This document shows, one piece after another, positions 57,916-64,000 of a DNA stretch of 64,000 nucleotides. How positions within the stretch are numbered: position 1 is the first letter of the stretch; each line of letters starts with the position of its first letter. Source of the DNA: Bacillota bacterium. GTDB lineage: Bacteria > Bacillota > Clostridia > Lachnospirales > Bianqueaceae. The notes beneath the pieces are model-generated. The model did not search any database. It had not been told where the DNA came from and saw only the letters and a list, made by a program, of their open reading frames with translations. The position numbers and the translations under genes are program-made. Where the stretch lies: assembly GCA_017441925.1 (NCBI GenBank), contig JAFRUE010000007.1, forward strand, positions 248,001 to 312,000. Reading direction: 5' to 3'.

Positions 57916-60696
57916 TTATTCGTAGTCTGCCAGATCTTCTTCTGTGATCTGTACAGGGTCTTCTGCCGGGTCGATCGAGTAATAATACTGCATAAGGTCT
58001 ACAAACGTCCGTACAGCGGCTACAGAGTTGCCTCCGAAGGGAATCGTGACCGTAACCGTGATGTCCGGATCATCGACATTGACGAAACTGGTGAAAAGAG
58101 CGTGGTCCGGACGGTCATTGTATTCCTGGGCCGTACCGGTCTTGCCTGCGACACTCAGGCCGCTCTGGGCCATGAAAACCTGCAGATTCGGATAATTCTG
58201 CGCCATGGCGGTCATACCGCGCTGTACGACGTTGAACGTATAAGCGGATACATCTGCTTCATGGTCGACGACAGGTTTTGTTTTGAATACGACAGTACCC
58301 TTGTAATCCAGAATACGGTCGACAAGATACAGGTCGACAACTGTTCCGTTATTGGCAATCGTACTGGTATAGCGGTTGATATTGGCGGTCGTGAAAGAAT
58401 TCGTGCCCTGCCCGATCGCGCTTCGGATAGCATCCTGTGTGGATGTATGCGGTTCAGCTTCGGAAAGCTCGATACCGGTCTTTGTCGCGAGTCCCAGATC
58501 TACAGCATATGCAGCCATCTTGCGCAGACCGGTTGAGTCCTCATAATCGTATTCTTCGACAGGCTCGCACAGCCGGTAGCCCATTGTGTAGAAGTAATAG
58601 TTGCAGGACTCCTGGATTGCTTCGACGATATTGATATCTCCATGGCTCCAGGTACGGAAGCATGTCGGCTTATCGGCACTGTGGACATATTCGAAACGGT
58701 AATCATCGTAGATCGTTTCGCTCTCTGTGACGACGCCGCATTCAAGCGCTGTGACCGAGGTGCAAAGCTTATAGGTCGAACCGGGAGCGCGGTCCTCTTC
58801 CAGCGCGCGGAAAATCAGCGGAGAGGAAGCGTCTTCCATCATAGCCTGGTTGTAATCGGCATCCTGTGTAAAACGGTTGTTGTCATAGGAAGGATAACTT
58901 GCGATCGCCAGGACCTCGCCTGTTTTTGTATCCGTAATGACCGTGCTTGCGCTGCAGGGATCCAGATGGATCGCGGACGGCGACAGCTCATTGGATCGGA
59001 TCTTAAGGATCAGGCATTCTTCGGAATTGATACCTCCGTTCTGGAGACGTGTGCGGGATTCGTCAGCATTGGACAGATCACCGAGATCATACAGCAGCAG
59101 GAGAAAATCACGGGTCGTATACAGACCGTCCTGCAGGATAAAACCGCACACGATCCGCTGATAGCTCTCGCTTTCCGCCAGAGAAGCAAGTTCCTGATCG
59201 ATCAGAGAGGGGAAGATCACGTTGATATCCATTTCATGCTCGAGACCGACCTGCTCCAGATCGATATAATTGCTGTAGATACAGTACTCCAGGAATTCGT
59301 GGGCACTCTTCTGTCCTGCTTTGTACTGCTCGTAGAAAATCCCCGAATTGCGGTACTCGGAGGAAAGAATGCCTTCGGCGTCACGCATGGTCTCGATCCA
59401 GGTGTTGTAGATCGACATCAGTTCATCATCATAATCTTCGATCAGATAATTCGGATCCATGACCGCACCGCGCAGTTCATTCAGGATCGATGCGCTCTTT
59501 GCGTCATAGACCTGCTTAAAAGAATTCGCATAGACTGAATTTGCATCAAAAATGCGCTGCGGTTCTACTGCTCCGTTATTTACCAGCGAGACCAGTACAT
59601 CGACGGCCGAGTATTCCGAACCGTATTCGTCCGAGACGCCGGTGATCTTCTCGATCAGCAGTGTTTTGACATTCTCCCTTAGAATGGAATAAACGGCATT
59701 CTGCAGATCTTTATCAAGCGTCAGATAGATGGAATTGCCCATAGCGGGCTCCTGCAGCGTTGAACGGGAGATCTCTTCGTCAGTCAGGCGGCTGTAGACA
59801 ACTTCGATCCGTCCCTGACTGCCGCGAAGACTTGACTCGTAGACCGCCTCCATACCGTCGCGTCCGATGCGTTCATCCACATCGTATCCGCGCTCCTGGT
59901 ACTCTTTAAGCGATGTTTCGGGAATACCGCCCATATATCCGAGAATATGCGAGAAAGCCTCTCCTTCAGGATAATAACGGCTCTCAACGGTCTGACAGGA
60001 GAATCCGGGATAATCCTTCTGCTGCTCACGGATCGTTACACGGAATTCCTCCGGCAGACGGGAAGCGACAGGGATCAGCCGTTCCGTCGTGAAGCGGTTT
60101 ATGTGGATCGCATAACGGAAACGCATGATCTCAAGCATTTCTTCGGTAGTATAGGTGTCAGGCGGGATCTCGAAAAGGGTATCCCGCATATAATCAAATG
60201 CGTCCTGTGCCTCGGTTCTCTTTTCCGCGGCTGTCAGATCGACACTGGACTTGCTGTACATTTCAGCCAGGAAAAGAATGCGCAAAGCCGCATTGTTCTT
60301 ATATTCCGAAGTGTAGTGTATGCCGTGTGCAGCATCATATTCCAGAGCGAAAGCAAGATCCGGCGTGACCGAATACTTCCCGAGCAGACTTGAGATCCTG
60401 TGGCACAGACCGTTCAGATCTTCAGGCGGATTCGAAGAATCATAATACAAAGACCAGGTATAGACATTGCCGGCGAGGATCCTGCCGTACCGGTCATAGA
60501 TCTCACCGCGTGTCCCCTGTGTCGTAATTGTCGAAGTGTAAGTGTCCGGCTCGGAAGAAATATAATGTTCAGGATCAACAACCTGCATGATAAAAAGATG
60601 CCGCCAGAGCAAAAACAGCAGTACGGCAAAGATCACGATCAGGATAAGCAGCCGGTTGGTAAAGAAGTCCCGGATCCTTCTCAGCAATTCTCTCAT
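57916..60696 (-). CDS. mrdA: Penicillin-binding protein 2 with large insertion
   Basis: 926 residues against ~600-700 usual for PBP2. One N-terminal membrane helix (~14-36) is followed by the PBP dimer domain (RGEIYDRYGRILA, ~60-310). The transpeptidase domain begins TLDKDLQNAVY near 326, but the next conserved segment (STVITDTKTGEVLAIASYPSYDNN) comes only at ~583, leaving a ~240-residue helical, acidic insertion. Catalytic sites follow: Ser640 (STYK), SCN (697-699) and KTG (852-854). It cross-links peptidoglycan in elongation with RodA. The start overlaps mreD by 4 bases. Confidence 0.95.
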   Translation of the reverse strand: MRELLRRIRDFFTNRLLILIVIFAVLLFLLWRHLFIMQVVDPEHYISSEPDTYTSTITTQGTRGEIYDRYGRILAGNVYTWSLYYDSSNPPEDLNGLCHRISSLLGKYSVTPDLAFALEYDAAHGIHYTSEYKNNAALRILFLAEMYSKSSVDLTAAEKRTEAQDAFDYMRDTLFEIPPDTYTTEEMLEIMRFRYAIHINRFTTERLIPVASRLPEEFRVTIREQQKDYPGFSCQTVESRYYPEGEAFSHILGYMGGIPETSLKEYQERGYDVDERIGRDGMEAVYESSLRGSQGRIEVVYSRLTDEEISRSTLQEPAMGNSIYLTLDKDLQNAVYSILRENVKTLLIEKITGVSDEYGSEYSAVDVLVSLVNNGAVEPQRIFDANSVYANSFKQVYDAKSASILNELRGAVMDPNYLIEDYDDELMSIYNTWIETMRDAEGILSSEYRNSGIFYEQYKAGQKSAHEFLEYCIYSNYIDLEQVGLEHEMDINVIFPSLIDQELASLAESESYQRIVCGFILQDGLYTTRDFLLLLYDLGDLSNADESRTRLQNGGINSEECLILKIRSNELSPSAIHLDPCSASTVITDTKTGEVLAIASYPSYDNNRFTQDADYNQAMMEDASSPLIFRALEEDRAPGSTYKLCTSVTALECGVVTESETIYDDYRFEYVHSADKPTCFRTWSHGDINIVEAIQESCNYYFYTMGYRLCEPVEEYDYEDSTGLRKMAAYAVDLGLATKTGIELSEAEPHTSTQDAIRSAIGQGTNSFTTANINRYTSTIANNGTVVDLYLVDRILDYKGTVVFKTKPVVDHEADVSAYTFNVVQRGMTAMAQNYPNLQVFMAQSGLSVAGKTGTAQEYNDRPDHALFTSFVNVDDPDITVTVTIPFGGNSVAAVRTFVDLMQYYYSIDPAEDPVQITEEDLADYE

Positions 60697-61256
60697 ATGA
60701 CGTCCGCACCTCCCGCCTCTACCGGCATAGCAGCATTTTCTTCAAGCCGGCGCCTCTTCTCTTCCCTGCGGTCGGAGAGCCAGCAGACCCAGCGGGTAAA
60801 GAGATAGACTGGAATGGAAGCGATTGTCGTATAGACGAGCTCCGGAAGGATCCTGCGCGTAAGATAGAAAGAGATCTGGATCCGTCCCTGGAGATAATGC
60901 AGGAACAGATAACAGATCAGGCAGAAGGCAAAATCAAATAAAGCCGTGATCATGACGGAAAGAAGCAGATTGTTCTGATCAAAGCGGTTTTTGAACATGC
61001 CGGCGATGTATCCGACAAGGAAGAATACCAATGTAAAGAATCCGATGACGCGCATGAACATCAGATCCTGCACAAGTCCGACGAACAGGCCGAGACGTCC
61101 GCCTGTGCGGCTTCCGAGAAGCAGGGAGCTGCTGACGATCAGGCAGAGCGAGAGGTTCGGAACGATTCCGTAGATCTCGATACGATGCAGGATGCTTGAT
61201 TCCGCACAGATGATCAGAAACGCGATCACACCGAGGATCAGCCCTTTTCGGTTCAT
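60693..61256 (-). CDS. mreD: Rod shape-determining protein MreD
   Basis: 187 residues, five or six membrane helices with little soluble sequence, as expected. SLCLIVSSSLLLGSRTGGRLGLFVGLVQDLMF is a typical MreD segment. The tail is basic. Overlaps mreC and mrdA by 4 bases at either end. Confidence 0.92.
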   Translation of the reverse strand: MNRKGLILGVIAFLIICAESSILHRIEIYGIVPNLSLCLIVSSSLLLGSRTGGRLGLFVGLVQDLMFMRVIGFFTLVFFLVGYIAGMFKNRFDQNNLLLSVMITALFDFAFCLICYLFLHYLQGRIQISFYLTRRILPELVYTTIASIPVYLFTRWVCWLSDRREEKRRRLEENAAMPVEAGGADVI

Positions 61257-62197
61257 GGTGCGGAATCCTCCTCTGCGGGAAGATCATCTGTAATGATCAG
61301 GACGGTGCTGGCATCCCGGATACGCGCGTAAGGCTCAAGATAAGCGATACCGTTAACGCCGTCGCCCTTCTCCCTGATCTCTGTAATCATACCGATACGG
61401 ATTCCGGGCGGATAGACGGTGCTGAGAGAAGACGTTACGATCTCATCACCGACAGCAATATCGACTTTATCCATGACGAATTCGATCTGGCAGAGATTTT
61501 CCTGCTGCAGACTCTCCGAACCGGTCACACCGACACGGTCGCCGCTGCGCAGGATCTCGCCGTAGATGTAGCTGTCCGAGGAAAGCAGCGTCATGATTTC
61601 AGAAGAATGATAGGAAACCGTACGGATACATCCAAGCAGACCGCCGCCGGTCAGGACCGGATAATAGTCCTTCATTCCTTCCGAAGAACCTTTATTGATC
61701 ATGATGGAATCCATCCAGTTGCCTGGTGATACGGATATGATCTCCGCGCCGGTCTTAGGATAATCCGCATAGCTGAGATCCAGCTCATACAGCTCCGAAA
61801 GCTCGGCAAGCTTCTCAAGCTGTACTTTCTGAACGGTATTCTCGTACTGCAGAGCCTCCAGCTGCTGCCGGAGAACAGCGTTCTCATTCGTCAGTTCATC
61901 GACGGAACGGTTCCGTTCCGAAGCTTTGGAAAAAGCATTGCCGATCGCGGAGAAACCGCGCTGGATCGGAGAGGCGACACGGTTCAGGAAAGAACCGGCC
62001 GGAGCAAGATAATTGCCGACCAGGAAAGTCGTCAGGATCAGGCCGATACAGGCAAGCACAATAAGAAAAATACGGGTGCACACGGACATCCGCACCGTAT
62101 TCGGCTTCTGCTCGATCTGTATAGGCTTCAGATCCCTGAGAGATACCCTCACGAGATCTCTCAGGGATGAATATAACGGACGCTTATTTCTTGGCAT
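61253..62197 (-). CDS. mreC: Rod shape-determining protein MreC
   Basis: 314 residues: one membrane helix (~44-66), coiled coil (NENAVLRQQLEALQYEN), then the beta-barrel domain with IINKGSSEGMKDYYPVLTGGGLLGCI and DIAVGDEIVTSSLSTVYPPGIRIG. It links MreB to the wall synthases on the outer face of the membrane. Starts 10 bases after mreB. Confidence 0.96.
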   Translation of the reverse strand: MPRNKRPLYSSLRDLVRVSLRDLKPIQIEQKPNTVRMSVCTRIFLIVLACIGLILTTFLVGNYLAPAGSFLNRVASPIQRGFSAIGNAFSKASERNRSVDELTNENAVLRQQLEALQYENTVQKVQLEKLAELSELYELDLSYADYPKTGAEIISVSPGNWMDSIMINKGSSEGMKDYYPVLTGGGLLGCIRTVSYHSSEIMTLLSSDSYIYGEILRSGDRVGVTGSESLQQENLCQIEFVMDKVDIAVGDEIVTSSLSTVYPPGIRIGMITEIREKGDGVNGIAYLEPYARIRDASTVLIITDDLPAEEDSAP

Positions 62198-62207
62198 GAT
62201 TTATCCT

Positions 62208-63242
62208 TTACAAAATGCTCCGGAGAGGTACCGGCAGATTCCTGTATTCTTTCGGATGATCAAGAACGATCCCGGCGCCGTTGATCACAGCTGACATAGG
62301 ATCCGGAGCCAATCGGACAGGAATCTCCGTCTTTTCGGAAAGAACGCGGTCAAGTCCGCGCAGCAGCGCGCCTCCGCCGGCAAGCACCATACCGTTCTGG
62401 CTGATGTCCGCGGCAAGTTCCGGAGGCGTATTCTCCAGCGTGCTTAAGACGACTGCAACGATCGCGTCGACTGATTCGCGGATCGCCATACCGGCCTGGA
62501 AATTGGTCATCTCTACGATGCGGGGAAGACCGGTCTCAAGGTCACGGCCTTTGATCTCCAGTTTCTCTTCCTCCGCGTAAGGATCAAAATAGGCATTGGC
62601 AAGACGGATCTTGATCTGTTCGGCAGTCTGTTCTCCGATCATCAGATGGAATTCGCGCTGTACGAATCTGACGATATCATCATTCATTGTATTGCCGGCG
62701 ACCGGTGTGGAGCGGCTGATCACGACGCCTCCCATCGATACGATAGCGACTTCCGTCAGTCCTCCGCCGACGTCAAGAACCATATTGCCGACAGGCGCCG
62801 TAACATTCATGCCGGAAGCAAGCGCTACGGCAACAGGCTGTTCAAGAAGATGCGTTCCGCCGTCCGAGAAACCCGCCTGGATCGCAACATCCGCAAGCAC
62901 TCTGCGTTCCGTGTCAGTCAGACCATAAGGAATGCACAGCAAAAGATGCGGCCTCGCGAGAAGCAGCTTGCCGCGGTACAGATGCCGCAGGAAATAACGG
63001 AACATGGCTTTTGTCGTCAGCAGATCCGTCACTGTCCCGTGGCTTACAGGAGATACGGAAGCCACATCGTTCGGCGTACGGCCGACCATGTTCTTGGCTT
63101 CTTCTCCAACGGCGATTACTTCTCTTGCGCTTGTATTGAACGCGATGATACTGGGCTCATTCAGGACCGTGCCGGTACCTTTCGCGTAGACACGGGTATT
63201 GCATGACCCCAGATCTATGGCAAGATTTCTTGAAAACAGCAT
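62208..63242 (-). CDS. mreB: Actin-like rod shape protein MreB
   Basis: 344 residues: LAIDLGSCNTRVYAKG, EPSIIAF, VLDVGGGLTEVAI, GNTMNDDIV and LAGGGALLRGLD are the actin-fold phosphate and adenosine motifs. It organises cell-wall elongation at the membrane. It starts 14 bases after radC. Whether this is the only MreB or one of several (Mbl-type) cannot be seen here. Confidence 0.97.
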   Translation of the reverse strand: MLFSRNLAIDLGSCNTRVYAKGTGTVLNEPSIIAFNTSAREVIAVGEEAKNMVGRTPNDVASVSPVSHGTVTDLLTTKAMFRYFLRHLYRGKLLLARPHLLLCIPYGLTDTERRVLADVAIQAGFSDGGTHLLEQPVAVALASGMNVTAPVGNMVLDVGGGLTEVAIVSMGGVVISRSTPVAGNTMNDDIVRFVQREFHLMIGEQTAEQIKIRLANAYFDPYAEEEKLEIKGRDLETGLPRIVEMTNFQAGMAIRESVDAIVAVVLSTLENTPPELAADISQNGMVLAGGGALLRGLDRVLSEKTEIPVRLAPDPMSAVINGAGIVLDHPKEYRNLPVPLRSIL

Positions 63243-63256
63243 GAAAGCTCCTCCTC

Positions 63257-63967
63257 TTACAGCAGACCTTCTTCTTTCATTGAACTATAGGACGCGCCTG
63301 TCACAATGATATGATCCACAAGCCGGATCTCAAGCATTGCTCCGAGATCACGGATCCTCAGCGTTGCAGACAGATCCGCACCGGAAGCTTCGGAATTCCC
63401 GCTCGGATGATTATGCACAAGGACGAAACAGACCGCACGGAAACGCAGCGCTTCGAGGAAAATGTTACGCGGGCTCATCAGAGCCTGATTAACACTTCCG
63501 AGCGAGATCTGCGATTCGCCGAGAAAGTGCATGCGGGTGTCCAGCCATATTGCCCAGACCTGTTCCTGTTCGGAAGATCCGAGCCGTGCGCGGAAATGCT
63601 CTGCGATCACGGATGGACTGTCCAGACTGATGCTCTCCGGTATCCTGCCCGCGGAGATCCTCCTGGAAAGCTCTCCCACAGCACTAAGCTGCAGGGCTTT
63701 GACTTTACCGATCCCTTCAAAGCGGGAAAGCTCCTGCGGGGACAACGAGAACAGACTGCGCAGCGCTGTCGTCTCATCGGAGCCGGCCAGATGCAGCAGA
63801 CGTTCGCTCATCTGCAGAGCGGTCTCTCCGATACGGCCGGACCGCAGCAGGACTGCGACGAGTTCCGTATCAGAGAGAACACTGCTCCCCTTCTCCCACA
63901 TCCGTTCGTACGGACGTGCTTCAGGAGGCAGATCTTTCATTGTGTAGGCGTTTCTTTCTGTATCCAT
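63257..63967 (-). CDS. radC: RadC-like JAB domain protein (DUF2466)
   Basis: 236 residues. An N-terminal helix-hairpin-helix segment (RFEGIGKVKALQLSAVGELSRRI) precedes the C-terminal JAB/MPN metalloprotease fold with HNHPSGNSEASGADL (HxHx7Sx2D). The name radC is historical; a DNA repair role is not proven. AAGGGAG precedes ATG 63967. First gene of the visible shape operon; a maf-like gene could lie further upstream outside the window. Confidence 0.95.
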   Translation of the reverse strand: MDTERNAYTMKDLPPEARPYERMWEKGSSVLSDTELVAVLLRSGRIGETALQMSERLLHLAGSDETTALRSLFSLSPQELSRFEGIGKVKALQLSAVGELSRRISAGRIPESISLDSPSVIAEHFRARLGSSEQEQVWAIWLDTRMHFLGESQISLGSVNQALMSPRNIFLEALRFRAVCFVLVHNHPSGNSEASGADLSATLRIRDLGAMLEIRLVDHIIVTGASYSSMKEEGLL

Positions 63968-64000
63968 ATTTCTCCCTTCCGGGAGAGACGGGATCAGTCT

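Noticed and set aside
63968-64000. Promoter of the radC-mreB operon
   Set aside because: Only 33 bases remain before the window edge and contain just the ribosome binding site region.
1-64000. tRNA, rRNA, tmRNA or 6S RNA genes
   Set aside because: I looked through every intergenic gap on both strands and saw no T-loop GGTTCNANNCC pattern with flanking acceptor stem, nor any rRNA-like sequence.

Overview
The window (64 kb, roughly 50% GC) looks like chromosome of a low-to-mid GC Firmicute, most likely class Clostridia and perhaps Lachnospiraceae. This is inference. It rests on Shine-Dalgarno sites of the AGGAGG type, strong TTGACA-17-TATAAT promoters, a Bacillus-type SOS box, Prp-processed ribosomal protein L27, a pyrophosphate-type phosphofructokinase with class II aldolase, QueH, and the order radC-mreBCD-mrdA-rodA-mgs-radical SAM pair followed by rplU-prp-rpmA-obg-yhbY-nadD-yqeK-rsfS. 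No rRNA, tRNA, insertion sequence, prophage or CRISPR array is visible.

Layout. 1-2.3 kb: end of a DUF4127 gene, an SGNH hydrolase, then a 114-bp tandem repeat array built of hairpins. 2.4-6.2 kb (minus): DUF5721-like gene, htpG, trpS, plus a candidate stand-alone small RNA at 6006-6114. 6.2-9.1 kb: trkA-trkH potassium uptake. 9.2-10.8 kb (minus): vitamin-type ECF S component translationally coupled to a P-loop kinase. 10.9-19.5 kb: a tight plus-strand run with queH, a GT2 glycosyltransferase, DUF2804, a cytoplasmic GH28-like protein, a ProXp-type deacylase, aldehyde dehydrogenase and a MATE exporter. 19.7-22.3 kb: DUF3795, metallo-beta-lactamase-fold and GH4 genes. 22.5-25 kb: divergent fba and pfp. 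25-28.6 kb (minus): aminotransferase, DUF6320 and acyltransferase-like genes. 28.7-31 kb: pspA, SPFH-zinc ribbon and a left-handed beta-helix protein. 31-36.9 kb: divergent map/glpK, a fumarylacetoacetase-like gene and an ABC transporter. 37-40.3 kb: membrane protein, PRPP synthetase, LUD protein. 40.4-43.6 kb: lexA/yneA SOS pair, Xer-type recombinase and ttcA. 43.8-48.1 kb: pckA, M20 hydrolase, AlbA_2 protein. 48.4-64 kb (minus): the large conserved ribosome, GTPase and cell-shape block.

The genes cover ion balance (TrkAH), envelope construction (MreBCD, PBP2, RodA) and envelope stress (PspA/SPFH), DNA damage control (LexA, YneA, RadC-like), central carbon flow (FBA, PPi-PFK, PEPCK, GlpK) and ribosome assembly. 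The observations I rate highest are the candidate small RNA with an anti-Shine-Dalgarno tract, the hairpin array with conserved stems and a conserved TCCAAA loop motif, a palindromic -35 hexamer shared by two divergent promoters, a methylglyoxal-synthase-like protein that has lost its catalytic residues, a PBP2 with a large insertion, and small dispersed palindromic repeats whose stems covary.
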